Below are positions 26,155 through 35,011 of a stretch of DNA of 64,000 nucleotides, piece after piece. Each line of letters begins with the position of its first letter. Positions within the stretch are counted from its first letter, which is position 1. Made by a program: the position numbers and the translations under genes. This DNA is from Pseudovibrio denitrificans JCM 12308 (GTDB lineage Bacteria > Pseudomonadota > Alphaproteobacteria > Rhizobiales > Stappiaceae): positions 1-64,000 of the forward strand of contig NZ_BAZK01000025.1 in the NCBI RefSeq assembly GCF_001310815.1, in the 5' to 3' direction. The notes beneath the pieces are model-generated. The model saw only the letters and a program-made list of their open reading frames with translations. It did not search any database and was not told where the DNA came from.

Positions 26155-27735
26155 ATGGATGGACCCATGACCGCTGATAGTTTTGACGTGGATACCCTGA
26201 CCCAAAGCGATATCATTGGCTTCTTCTCTTCCCCCGACGCGCACAGGGGGCAAGAGGTCAAACGCATCGATACGCATGCAAACATTGCTTTCCTTGTTGG
26301 GAATGACGCCTACAAGATGAAGCGGGATGTGAAGTTTCCATTTCTCGATTACTCCAGCCTTGAGAAACGCAAAAGCGCGTGTGAAGCGGAGATCCGGCTC
26401 AACAGTCAGTATGCACCACAGATCTACCGCAGTACCCTGCCCATTACATTGGAGCGGGATGGTTCTCTGGAACTTGCCGGCCAAGGGGACGTTGTGGAGT
26501 GGGTGGTTCACATGAACCGCTTCAACGAGCACCTTGGGCTAGACCGAGTTGCTGAGGAAAAGGGGATCAGCCGTGAGTTGGCTCTTGATCTTGCCAAGTT
26601 GATGGTGGATGCCCACAGTCGGACGACACAGCGGGAAGCGCAGCCATGGATCGAAGATCTGTTGGCCTATACCAATCAGAACCTTGATGCATTTCAGGAG
26701 TTCCCTCAGTTCTTTCCAGCAGATCAGGTGATCGCGCTCGATAAAGCGGCACGAGAAGAACATACGTTCATTGAGAGTATTATACTGAAGCGCGGCGAAC
26801 ATGGGCTTGTGCGGCTCAACCATGGAGATGCGCATCTGGCTAACATTGTGATGCATGATGGCAAGCCGCTGCTGTTTGATGCTGTTGAGTTTGATGATGC
26901 GATCGCGACCGGAGATGTGCTGTACGATCTGGCGTTTCTGCTGCTGGATCTTTGTGAGCGGAAAGAGCCTGAAGCGGCGAATGTGGTGCTCAATGCTTAT
27001 CTGCAGCAAACGCATGAACTCAGACATCTGGAAGACATACGCGTATTGCGGTTCTATCTCATGATGCGTGCCGCTATCCGCGCCAAGATTGGGGCGGCTG
27101 CTTCGTTGCATCAGGAAGGAGCAACACGCCGGAAGACTGAGGGGCAGGCGCAGGAGTACTTCAGGATCTGCCAAAGAGCTCTGGCGCCGACACCTCCGGT
27201 TCTCTGTGTGGTTGGTGGATTGTCTGGAACAGGTAAGACGACACTTGCGCAAGGACTGGCGCCGAAGCTTGGGCGGATGCCCGGTGCGGTGCATTTGCGG
27301 ACAGATGTTATCCGCAAAGAGATGCTGGAGATTGGTGAAGCGGATAAGGCCAGCAAGGACACCTACACTCCAGAATTCTCCGCGAAGGTTTATACTGAAC
27401 TGCTGCGGCGGGCCGAGATGGTTTTGGCCGCCGGGCATTCGGTGATCATTGATGGCGTTTATGGCAAGCCCGCTGAGAGAGACTCAGTTGAGCAACTTGC
27501 CAAGAAAACCAACGCTGAGTTCATAGGGATTTGGCTTGAAGCTGACGTTGAGACGCTTATCAACCGCGTTGATGCGCGACACGGCGACGCATCGGATGCA
27601 GATGCAGAGGTGGTGCGTTTGCAGCAGACCTACGACTTAGGCGAGATTCATTGGGCAAAGCTGGACAGCAGCAAATCCAAAGAAGCTGTTTTAGAACAAG
27701 CGTGTAGCGTGACCGGACTGGAACCGGCTCTCTGA
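26155..27735 (+). CDS. APH-like kinase / P-loop kinase fusion
   Basis: A 526-residue two-part protein. The N-terminal part (about 20-340) is aminoglycoside phosphotransferase-like: a Lys in YKMKRDVKFP, the catalytic loop LNHGDAHLANIVM and the metal-binding LFDAVEFDDAIATGDVLYDLAF. The C-terminal part (about 345-520) is a small P-loop kinase with Walker A GGLSGTGKTTLA and RTDVIRKEM, like gluconate or zeta-toxin-type kinases. Proteins of this fusion occur widely in proteobacteria without a proven substrate. The start is uncertain (ATG at 26155 or 26167, neither with a clear ribosome site). It stands alone. Confidence 0.82.
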   Translation: MDGPMTADSFDVDTLTQSDIIGFFSSPDAHRGQEVKRIDTHANIAFLVGNDAYKMKRDVKFPFLDYSSLEKRKSACEAEIRLNSQYAPQIYRSTLPITLERDGSLELAGQGDVVEWVVHMNRFNEHLGLDRVAEEKGISRELALDLAKLMVDAHSRTTQREAQPWIEDLLAYTNQNLDAFQEFPQFFPADQVIALDKAAREEHTFIESIILKRGEHGLVRLNHGDAHLANIVMHDGKPLLFDAVEFDDAIATGDVLYDLAFLLLDLCERKEPEAANVVLNAYLQQTHELRHLEDIRVLRFYLMMRAAIRAKIGAAASLHQEGATRRKTEGQAQEYFRICQRALAPTPPVLCVVGGLSGTGKTTLAQGLAPKLGRMPGAVHLRTDVIRKEMLEIGEADKASKDTYTPEFSAKVYTELLRRAEMVLAAGHSVIIDGVYGKPAERDSVEQLAKKTNAEFIGIWLEADVETLINRVDARHGDASDADAEVVRLQQTYDLGEIHWAKLDSSKSKEAVLEQACSVTGLEPAL

Positions 27736-27803
27736 TATTCCATTTTTTACAGGAATTACAAAGTGATAGCTGAGCTTTTTGGTTCACGACAACGCTCGCG
27801 AAT

Positions 27804-27817
27804 TTGATTGCTGTCAA
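27804..27817. promoter_or_regulatory. Fnr/FixK-type box before feoABC
   Basis: TTGATTGCTGTCAA matches TTGAT-N4-ATCAA at nine of ten positions. It is centred about 67 bases before the feoA ATG. Fe(II) uptake by Feo matters at low oxygen, so Fnr control is expected. Confidence 0.65.
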
Positions 27818-27832
27818 TGCAAGTCATTCGCA
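27818..27832. promoter_or_regulatory. Possible Fur-type box before feoABC
   Basis: TGCAAGTCATTCGCA is a near-palindrome close to the TGCAA-N5-T(T/C)GCA form of alphaproteobacterial Fur/Mur sites, and it directly abuts the Fnr-type box. A second TTGCA follows at once. Iron repression over oxygen activation is inferred from position. Confidence 0.5.
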
Positions 27833-27877
27833 ATTGCAGTTCCATGTCTTCAAGAACTAAGATTTTTGGAGACGTAG

Positions 27878-28198
27878 ATGTCTTTGCTAGCCAGAGAAAC
27901 ATTCGAGCAAGCACCCCACAAAGAAGTCTTCGCACCCTACCGCGAAACGTTCGTTCCACCCGTGCAGGCTAAGCCGCTGACCGAAGCGCGTGCTGGTGTT
28001 GAACTGAAAGTCGTTCGCCTTGGAAGAGATCGGGCAGATGCTTTGAAGCTGCGCTCGCTTGGTCTGACCAGTGATCGTTCGCTTACTATTTTTGAAGGAA
28101 GTGGCTCGCGGGCACGTATCCTTTCCATTGGCTCGCAGCGCGTTGCTGTTGGTGTTGATCTGGCTGACACCATTTTGGTGGAAGAGGTCAGCCAATGA
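27878..28198 (+). CDS. feoA: Ferrous iron transport protein FeoA
   Basis: Small cytoplasmic SH3-like protein (106 aa) that assists FeoB. The core begins at about residue 42: LKVVRLGRDRADALKLRSLGL, then ISIGSQRVAVGVDLADTILVEE in the usual positions. An N-terminal extension of about 40 residues (SLLARETFEQAPHKEVFAPY) is longer than in E. coli FeoA (75 aa). The stop overlaps the feoB start (ATGA), so translation is coupled. Confidence 0.9.
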   Translation: MSLLARETFEQAPHKEVFAPYRETFVPPVQAKPLTEARAGVELKVVRLGRDRADALKLRSLGLTSDRSLTIFEGSGSRARILSIGSQRVAVGVDLADTILVEEVSQ

Positions 28199-30537
28199 GC
28201 TGTCACGACACCGCCTCTTGTCGCTGCGATGACAAACCCCAAGTCCATCTGCTCGGCACTGCAAACTCCGGTAAATCCAGTCTGTTCAACAAGCTGACAG
28301 GCCGCAGTCAGGTCATCGGCAACTGGCCGGGCGTCACAGTAGACCGTAAAACCGGCATTTGTGAAACGCAGAGTATAGATCTGGCTCTGCTGGATTTGCC
28401 AGGTGTGGCTACGCTTTCCTCCCCTGAAGATGACCGCATTGACGAGCGTATTACCCGTCAGGCGCTTTTGTCTGATCGCCCGGCCGCTCTGGCTGTTGTG
28501 CTTGATCCAATTGCACTGGAACGCTCTCTTGCCATTTTGCTTCAGGCATTGGCGTTTGATGTGCCAATTGTTGCAGTGCTGACGAAAGCAGATTTGTGGC
28601 CCGCCGGCGTTTTGCAGGCCGCTGCGGATCGTCTTTCTGCTGCGCTTGCCATGCCTGTTATCGCAACTTCAGTTCATGACGAGCATTCTCTGGCAGGTCT
28701 GCGTGATGAGCTGTCTACGGCGGTTCGTTCTCCTGAGGCTCCTTCCCGCCTGCTGACGGATCCATTTGATCTGATCAAACCTGTCAAAGAACTGGCCGAG
28801 GAAATAGCGAAGCTGGCTCCTGAGCTGTCCTCTCAGTCCATGCCTTTGGCTCATCGCCTGATGGAAGGTGACAAGCTGGCCCGTCAGATGGTTCCAGAAG
28901 CAGTTCTGGAAAAGGCACAGGATGTTTCCAGGAAATGTGAGCTTCGTCTGCAAGATCCAACCGAACTGGTGATGGCGACGAGCTACTTCAACCGCGCCTA
29001 CTCGCTTTCACAGTTGATGGAGCTGCCTGAGCCTCAGGATGTGCGCGGCTTCTCAGACAAGATTGACCGTTTCGTGCTTTCCAAATGGGCTGGCCCATTT
29101 GTGTTCCTTGGTGCGATGTATGCGATGTTCTTCATCGCGATTAATGTTTCCTCCTACTTCATCGATCTGTTTGATGGACTGGGAGATGCCTTGTTTATCC
29201 AGACACCACTGAGTCTGCTTTACGCAGTTGGGCTTGAAGGTGGTGCGCTGGAAATGCTGATCACAGCGATTGGCGGAGGTTTACAAACCGTCGGTACGTT
29301 CGCCCCTATCGTCGGTATACTATTCCTCTGCCAGATTTTCCTTGAGCAAAGCGGCTACATGGCTCGTGCGGCAGTGGTTGCCGATGGGCTGATGCGCCGG
29401 ATTGGTTTGCCAGGCCGCGCGTTCCTGCCGCTTATTCTGGGCTTTGGTTGCACTGTGCCAGCGGTTGTGGCGACCCGTACGCTGGAAACAGAACGTGAGC
29501 GTGTGGTGACATCCATGATGGCGCCGTTCATGTCCTGTGGCGCTCGCTTGCCGGTTTATGCTCTGTTTGCAGCCGCGTTCTTCCCGGTCAATGGTCAGAA
29601 CATCGTATTCGCGCTGTATCTGCTGGGTGTGGGCGTTGCGATCTTTACAGGGTGGGCGCTGTCCAACTCCTTCTATAAAGGCCAGTCCACCAGCCTTGCT
29701 ATTGAGCTGCCAACCTATCAGATGCCGCAGTTTGCGCAGGTGATGAAGCTGGTCTGGACACGTCTGAAGATCTTCCTGTTTGGTGCTGGTAAGATCATTG
29801 TGACTGTTGTGGCTGTGCTGACGATCCTGAACTCCGTGGACTTCAAAGGAAACGTTGGCAACGAGGCCAATGGCAACTCTGTGCTCGCCGTTGTTTCCAA
29901 ACAGGTCACCCCGATCTTCTCTCCAATGGGACTGAGCGAAGATGACTGGCCAGCAACTGTTGGTCTCGTGACTGGCATCTTTGCAAAGGAAGCCGTGGTT
30001 GGCACCTTGCAGACGCTTTATGTCACCACAGATGAGGAAGGCGGTGCTCCTGCTCCATTGGAGACTGCCCAGGACGCGATCAACACCTTCACCACCAGCA
30101 TTGTGGATCTGACTTCTCAGATGCTTGATCCGCTTGGGATCGATATCGGTGATACCTCCAGCTACTCCATTGCGGCTGAAGAGCAAGAAGTTGAAGTTGG
30201 CTTGTTCACCGCGCTTGCTGCGCACTTTGATGGCAAGGTTGGCGCGTTTGCCTACATGATTGCAGTTCTGCTTTACATTCCTTGTACTGCGGCTTTGGCA
30301 ACCATCTGGCGTGAGGTTGGACGCAACTGGGCACTGTTTGCAGCCGGTTGGACCACCCTGCTCGCTTACTCCGGCGCTTCTCTGGCTTATCAGATCGGCA
30401 CTTTTGCTCGCCATCCGACATCCTCTGCAATCTGGATCGTTGTCCTGCTCGCATCCATTGTTGGAGTATTGGTGTTCATGCGCCAGAAAGCGGACAACAC
30501 TGTTGCACAGCGCGCAGCACTGGAGGCAGCAGAATAA
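28195..30537 (+). CDS. feoB: Ferrous iron transporter FeoB
   Basis: Fe(II) transporter with a cytoplasmic G domain, 780 aa. Residues 21-29 form the P-loop GTANSGKSS, then NWPGVTVDRKTG (switch I), LLDLPGV (G3) and VLTKADLW (G4, T/NKxD). After a helical spacer comes a polytopic membrane domain with the two Gate motifs: GYMARAAVVADGLMRRIGLPGRAFLPLILGFGCTVPAV and GIFAKEAVVGTLQTLY. The N-terminus is unusual: MSCHDTASCRCDD carries three Cys and a His before the G domain, possibly a metal site. It is the second gene of feoABC. Confidence 0.96.
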   Translation: MSCHDTASCRCDDKPQVHLLGTANSGKSSLFNKLTGRSQVIGNWPGVTVDRKTGICETQSIDLALLDLPGVATLSSPEDDRIDERITRQALLSDRPAALAVVLDPIALERSLAILLQALAFDVPIVAVLTKADLWPAGVLQAAADRLSAALAMPVIATSVHDEHSLAGLRDELSTAVRSPEAPSRLLTDPFDLIKPVKELAEEIAKLAPELSSQSMPLAHRLMEGDKLARQMVPEAVLEKAQDVSRKCELRLQDPTELVMATSYFNRAYSLSQLMELPEPQDVRGFSDKIDRFVLSKWAGPFVFLGAMYAMFFIAINVSSYFIDLFDGLGDALFIQTPLSLLYAVGLEGGALEMLITAIGGGLQTVGTFAPIVGILFLCQIFLEQSGYMARAAVVADGLMRRIGLPGRAFLPLILGFGCTVPAVVATRTLETERERVVTSMMAPFMSCGARLPVYALFAAAFFPVNGQNIVFALYLLGVGVAIFTGWALSNSFYKGQSTSLAIELPTYQMPQFAQVMKLVWTRLKIFLFGAGKIIVTVVAVLTILNSVDFKGNVGNEANGNSVLAVVSKQVTPIFSPMGLSEDDWPATVGLVTGIFAKEAVVGTLQTLYVTTDEEGGAPAPLETAQDAINTFTTSIVDLTSQMLDPLGIDIGDTSSYSIAAEEQEVEVGLFTALAAHFDGKVGAFAYMIAVLLYIPCTAALATIWREVGRNWALFAAGWTTLLAYSGASLAYQIGTFARHPTSSAIWIVVLLASIVGVLVFMRQKADNTVAQRAALEAAE

Positions 30538-30538
30538 G

Positions 30539-30772
30539 ATGTTGCAGCGGATCGAAGGTGTATTGGCAAAACGAGGCGGTGCCACTGTTGGCGAGATTGC
30601 TCAGGATATGAACATCCCAAGTGACTTTGCCATGGCTATGGTCTCTCAACTGAAGGCCCTTGGACGGATTGAGGAAGTGGGTTGTTCTTCCAGTGCTTCC
30701 TCCAGCAGCTGTGGCAGCTCCTGCGGGGGATGCAGCTTTGCACCAACGGTTCAGTATCAACTAAAGCAATAA
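30539..30772 (+). CDS. feoC: FeoC-like winged-helix protein
   Basis: A 77-residue protein starting one base after the feoB stop codon. The N-terminal part (IEGVLAKRGGATVGEIAQDMNI...VSQLKALGRIEEVG) is a winged helix like FeoC. The C-terminal part has a Ser/Gly-rich stretch with four Cys (CSSSASSSSCGSSCGGCSF) that could hold an Fe-S cluster, as shown for enterobacterial FeoC, although the Cys spacing differs. FeoC helps to stabilise FeoB in response to oxygen or iron in Salmonella; the same role is inferred. Confidence 0.8.
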   Translation: MLQRIEGVLAKRGGATVGEIAQDMNIPSDFAMAMVSQLKALGRIEEVGCSSSASSSSCGSSCGGCSFAPTVQYQLKQ

Positions 30773-30906
30773 GTTCTGCTTAAGCAAACAATCACAAACA
30801 GGAGAGTAAGGACACGTTCTTTGCTCTCTTGTTTTGCATTTGGCCTATGCCTCAACTTTCTGGTGAGAAAGCCCACTCTAGCCTTTCCTGCAAAAAGGAG
30901 GGTGTT

Positions 30907-31290
30907 GTGGTTAGCTTTCAAGACGCCATCAAAACCTGTTTCAAAAAATACGCTCACTTCTATGGCCGGGCTACACGTGCAGAGTTCTGGTGGTGGGTTC
31001 TCTTCAGTGTTGTGATGAGCCTTCTTGCCGCCGGCTTTGATGCCTTAATCCTAGAGTCTGTTTTTGAGCAGATCCCACCAGACAATAAACATTCATCCGG
31101 CCCGATTGGCATGATTGTTTCAGCAGCTCTTCTACTTCCCGGTCTGGCGGTGGGCGTTCGCCGCCTTCATGACGTGAACTATTCAGGCTTCTGGCTGTTT
31201 CTCTGGTTCCTGCCAATTATTGGTTGGGCATTTTTGTTTTATTTGCACGTCTTACCATCCCGACAAACCGTGCAGGTCAAATATCAATAG
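30907..31290 (+). CDS. DUF805 membrane protein 1
   Basis: A small inner-membrane protein (127 aa) of the DUF805 family with about four membrane spans. Hallmarks are FYGRATRAEFWWWVLF, the VRRLHDVNYSGFWLFLWFLPIIGW motif and an acidic/basic loop between. The start is the GTG at 30907, which has AGGAGG upstream. Function unknown. It is followed by a second DUF805 gene. Confidence 0.85.
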   Translation: MVSFQDAIKTCFKKYAHFYGRATRAEFWWWVLFSVVMSLLAAGFDALILESVFEQIPPDNKHSSGPIGMIVSAALLLPGLAVGVRRLHDVNYSGFWLFLWFLPIIGWAFLFYLHVLPSRQTVQVKYQ

Positions 31291-31382
31291 CCTTGCAGCA
31301 ACTCAGTGATTGCTGCTGAACTTGCTTTTAGGCACCCAGATGCTCAGTCACGCAGACAGATAAATAACGGTGTGAGGACAGG

Positions 31383-31754
31383 ATGACTTTTGAACGCGCC
31401 ATCAGAACCTGTTTCAAGAAATATGTGCAGTTCACTGGGCGGGCGCCTCGCTCAGAATATTGGTGGTGGGTTCTGTTTGTTCTCATTGTGATGATTACAG
31501 CTCACTTGATCGACAACTATGTAATCGCACCCACGCTGGGGTTGCCTGCTGGCAGCGTTCAGGATGGTGCTCCCCTCAGCTCTATTCTGACGATCGCATT
31601 CTTCCTGCCCTCACTAGCGGTGGCTGTGAGGCGGCTGCATGACAGCAACAAGTCCGGGTTCTGGTTGCTGATCGCTTTCATACCGATTCTCGGAGAGTTG
31701 CTGCTGCTTTATTGGTTTGTGCAGCCCTCATACCAAGGCAAAACCAAATATTAG
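31383..31754 (+). CDS. DUF805 membrane protein 2
   Basis: A 123-residue DUF805 protein about half identical by eye to its neighbour: FTGRAPRSEYWWWVLF and VRRLHDSNKSGFWLLIAFIPILGE are the matching blocks. It probably arose by tandem duplication. The upstream gap of 92 bases holds a GCAGCAA / TTGCTGC hairpin (31295-31316) without a T run. Function unknown. Confidence 0.85.
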   Translation: MTFERAIRTCFKKYVQFTGRAPRSEYWWWVLFVLIVMITAHLIDNYVIAPTLGLPAGSVQDGAPLSSILTIAFFLPSLAVAVRRLHDSNKSGFWLLIAFIPILGELLLLYWFVQPSYQGKTKY

Positions 31755-32005
31755 AATTAGAATGAATACAAACTGGATAGTGCCGCGTTGGATCGGGCAT
31801 AAGCAAAAATTATGCGACACTTTGCATAGCGCATAGGTCGGAATGCAACTCACTTTTTCAAGGAAACAGTTACTACAGCAAAGACAAGTGCCCTATCTTT
31901 TGGGGTGCACTGGTCATGGATCGCGGAAAAAACATAATTATTAACAGTGTTCCGCTACGGAATTCCATGATTTGAAATCAGCACATCCCATCGACAGGTG
32001 GTCAC

Positions 32006-33415
32006 ATGGACAGTTTAGCAGTTGATCTAGCTCGATTCCAATTTGCTTTTACAATCGCGTTCCATATCATTTTCCCTGCCTTTACTATAGGTCTGGCAAG
32101 TTTTCTTGCTGTGCTTGAAGGCTTATGGCTATGGACAGGACGTGATGTATACTTACGGGTCTTCAAGTTCTGGATCGTAATCTTCGCCCTTTCTTTCGCT
32201 ATGGGTGTCGTTTCCGGCATCGTCATGGCGTATCAATTCGGCACCAACTGGTCTGCTTTTGCAGACAAGACCGGCGCGGTCATCGGGCCGCTCATGGGTT
32301 ATGAGGTGCTCACAGCGTTCTTCCTGGAAGCCGGTTTCCTCGGCATCATGCTGTTTGGTATGAACCGGGTTGGCAAAAAGCTCCACTTCTTCGCCACCGT
32401 GGTTGTTGCCATCGGTACTGCCCTTTCCGCTTTCTGGATCCTTTCCGTGAACAGCTGGATGCAGACGCCTGCTGGCTACGCCATGAATGACGTTGGCCAG
32501 TTTGTACCTGCGGATTGGTGGGAGATTATCTTCAACCCCTCCTTCCCATACCGGCTCGTGCACATGGTGCTGGCTGCTTATCTGACCACTGCCTTTGTGG
32601 TTGGTGCGGTGGGCGCTTATCACCTGCTACGCAATCGCTTCAATGAATCCGCCCAGGTGATGTTCTCCATGGCCATGTGGATGATCGTGGTGGTCACCCC
32701 AATCCAGATGATTGCCGGTGATTATCATGGCCTGAACACTCTGGAGCATCAGCCTGCCAAGGTTGCTGCCATGGAAGGCCACTTTGACTCGCAAGGCCCT
32801 GCCCCGCTGATCCTGTTTGGCTGGCCGGATGAGGAAGCTGGCGAGACCAAGTTCAAGGTGGAAATCCCCTATCTTTCCAGCATCATTCTGACCCACAGCC
32901 TTGATGGCGTTGTGCCGGGTCTGAATGAGTTTCCTCGGGAAGACTGGCCGCCTGCAGCAATCGTGTTTGTATCCTTCCGCATCATGGTTGGCATTGGTGT
33001 CCTGATGCTGCTGGTCGGTCTGTGGGGTCTGTGGTCCCGCGTGCGTGGTCGGCTTTATGAGAGTGAGTGGTTACAGCGTGCGTCTATGGTGATGGGTCCT
33101 GCGGGCTTCATCGCGGTGATCGCAGGCTGGACAACAACGGAGGTTGGACGTCAGCCTTATACGGTCTACGGACTGCTCCGAACGGCGGACTCGGTCTCGC
33201 CTGTTGAAGCGCCTGCAGTTTGGGCCTCGCTTGTGGTGTTTGTCGCGGTGTACTTCATCGTCTTTGGTGTAGGCATCTTCTACATCTTCCGGGCCATGGC
33301 GAAGTCACCAGATGCAAGCCTGGGCGTCGAAGAAGGCGTTCCGGTCAGAACTGCGGGCATTACACCTGCCCAAGCCCTTCAACCGAATGAGGGAGATCGT
33401 TCTCATGATGCTTGA
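32006..33415 (+). CDS. cydA: Cytochrome bd ubiquinol oxidase subunit I (CIO type)
   Basis: Haem-bearing subunit I of the cyanide-insensitive/bd quinol oxidase, 469 aa. The N-terminal AFHIIFPAF holds the axial His (about residue 20), FLEAGFLGIMLFG the conserved Glu, FPYRLVHMVLAAY the second His, and AGWTTTEVGRQPYTVYGLLRTADSVSP the quinol-site region. The Q loop is short, which is the CioA type with lower cyanide sensitivity rather than E. coli-type CydA. It overlaps cydB by 11 bases. High-affinity oxygen respiration fits the Fnr-type boxes elsewhere in the window, though none was seen upstream of this gene. Confidence 0.94.
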   Translation: MDSLAVDLARFQFAFTIAFHIIFPAFTIGLASFLAVLEGLWLWTGRDVYLRVFKFWIVIFALSFAMGVVSGIVMAYQFGTNWSAFADKTGAVIGPLMGYEVLTAFFLEAGFLGIMLFGMNRVGKKLHFFATVVVAIGTALSAFWILSVNSWMQTPAGYAMNDVGQFVPADWWEIIFNPSFPYRLVHMVLAAYLTTAFVVGAVGAYHLLRNRFNESAQVMFSMAMWMIVVVTPIQMIAGDYHGLNTLEHQPAKVAAMEGHFDSQGPAPLILFGWPDEEAGETKFKVEIPYLSSIILTHSLDGVVPGLNEFPREDWPPAAIVFVSFRIMVGIGVLMLLVGLWGLWSRVRGRLYESEWLQRASMVMGPAGFIAVIAGWTTTEVGRQPYTVYGLLRTADSVSPVEAPAVWASLVVFVAVYFIVFGVGIFYIFRAMAKSPDASLGVEEGVPVRTAGITPAQALQPNEGDRSHDA

Positions 33416-34410
33416 TTATCCGCTTATCTGGGGTTTTCTCATAGCCGTTGCGATCTTCGCTTATGTTGTGCTGGATGGCTTCGATCTTGGTATCGGGATT
33501 TTGTACCCGACCACCAAAGATGCAGATGAACGCACATTGATGATGAACAGTGTTGCCCCGGTCTGGATGGTAACGAGACGTGGCTCATCCTTGGTGGTGG
33601 TGGCTTGTTTGCGGTGTTTCCGCTGGCCTACTCCGTCATCATGCCTGCGGTGTATGCACCCATTATCGGCATGTTGATCGGCTTGATCTTCCGTGGTGTG
33701 GCCTTTGAGTTCCGCTTCAAATCCTCTGTTGAACGCAGGCCGTTCTGGGATCTGTCCTTCTTTGCAGGTTCCATCGTGGCTGCGTTCTGTCAGGGTCTGG
33801 TGCTGGGTACTCTGGTTCAAGGCATTGAAGTGGTGGATCGCACGTACGCCGGTGGCTGGTGGGATTGGCTGACGCCATTTTCCGTCATGACTGGTTTTGC
33901 GGTTGTTTCCGGTTACGCCCTTTTGGGATCGACCTGGCTGGTGATGAAGCTGGAAGGTGTACCGCAAGCGCATTTCCGCCGCGTGTCAAAGTACGCAGCA
34001 CTGTTGCTGATCGCTTTCCTTTTGCTGGTGAGCATCTGGATGCCCTTCATCAATGAGAGCATTATGGAGAAGTGGTTCAGCTTCCCGTATCTGCTTTATA
34101 CGTTCCCTGTGCCACTTCTCGTCGCGATCACCACGCTGATTTTGTGGCGTGCGCTGATGAGCGATGCGGATTACACGCCGTTCCTCGCCTCACTGGTGCT
34201 GTTCCTGCTCACTTATGTGGGACTGGGGATCAACATCTTCCGTATGTGGTGCCACACGTTTACACGCTTTGGGAAGCAGCTGCACCTGACAGCAGTCTGA
34301 AGTTCCTGCTTGTGGGGGCGGTCATCCTAATTCCGATGATCCTCGCTTACACGGCCTATGCGTACTACGTGTTCCGCGGCAAGATTAAATCAACGGAGGG
34401 TTACCACTGA
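33405..34410 (+). CDS. cydB: Cytochrome bd oxidase subunit II (CydB/CioB), two frameshifts (near 33569 and 34242)
   Basis: Subunit II of the bd oxidase. Frame one: LDYPLIWGFLIAVAIFAYVVLDGFDLGIGILYP up to MNSVAPVW; frame two: FAVFPLAYSVIMPAVYAPI to YVGLGINIF; frame three: PYVVPHVYTLWEAAAPDSSLKF to the stop. Restoring G in TCTGG(G)ATGG and C in TTCC(C)GTATG gives the normal DGNETWLILGGGGLFAVFPLAY and NIFPYVVPHV and a protein of about 335 residues. Both breaks are one-base losses in runs of the same base. Its stop overlaps the next small gene. Confidence 0.9.
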
Positions 34411-34541
34411 TGACCTCTGACAAGACTGGTGAAGTCGAACTCCCCCTCTGGAAGCGTTTGCTATGGTTTGCAGCCCTTTGGATTGCAGGCGTCGCTTCCG
34501 TGACGGTGGTCTCTTATGCCTTGAGAAGCCTGATCATTTAG
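34410..34541 (+). CDS. Small bd-oxidase-associated membrane protein (DUF2474/CydX-like)
   Basis: A 43-residue protein whose ATG overlaps the cydB stop (TGATG). It has a short acidic start, then WKRLLWFAALWIAGVASV, one membrane span, and a short tail. DUF2474 proteins in this position follow CioB in many alphaproteobacteria and may act like CydX, which stabilises the bd oxidase haems. It is supported by coupling to cydB and by the terminator 30 bases downstream. It is too short for most gene finders. Confidence 0.75.
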   Translation: MTSDKTGEVELPLWKRLLWFAALWIAGVASVTVVSYALRSLII

Positions 34542-34570
34542 GCTTTGCGAGACGCGCTTTTTTAAAAAAT

Positions 34571-34604
34571 AAGGGCGTGCTATCCCCATAGCACGCCCTT
34601 CTCC
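34571..34604 (+). terminator. Rho-independent terminator after the cyd operon
   Basis: A 12-base perfect stem AAGGGCGTGCTA / TAGCACGCCCTT (34571-34582, 34589-34600). The T run after it is poor (CTCCC), but a run of A precedes it, so it would be stronger on the opposite strand. Confidence 0.65.
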
Positions 34605-35011
34605 CAATGAACCGCTCGCGGTTCCTCCTCCGCTACGGCTCGAAACTGTCTGGAGCCGAATATCTCCCGAAAATTCGCCTCTCATATTTCAGGGGTGTAC
34701 TGTGATATGTTTTAAAAATCCTTTCAATGCGTCAAAACCCGCAGTTAGGCGATTTTATTGCTCAAAACTGGCGAAAATGAGCAAACCAAGCAGATGCTCA
34801 TATACGTGCAACGCCTTGTTTTGACAGAGGAACAGATCGACCTCTCCTCCTGATTGTTCTTATTGACGCCTTGCAACCTCTCAGCTGTCATGAAAAGTTC
34901 ACTTGTTGTTTGAGGCAATAAAGATTAGTCAGCAGCCCAATTTCTTGAAGGCGGCGTTGCCGTTGTTTTGGTTTTACCGATCATTCCGATTATCTCTTTG
35001 GAGTAGCATCT
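34605..35011. other. Intergenic region with a short palindrome
   Basis: A 407-base gap. It holds a perfect inverted repeat GAACCGC-TC-GCGGTTC at 34609-34624 and AT-rich sequence leading to the phosphodiesterase gene, whose TTTGGAGTAG ribosome site precedes ATG 35012. No gene was recognised. Confidence 0.4.

Noticed and set aside
29320..30585. Minus-strand reading of 421 codons opposite feoB
   Set aside because: Antisense shadow of the FeoB membrane domain; Cys- and Arg-rich composition without a known fold.
33405..34410. Reading cydB, panB, nagA and the other split genes as pseudogenes
   Set aside because: All breaks are one-base losses without other damage and they hit intact operons; sequencing error is more likely.
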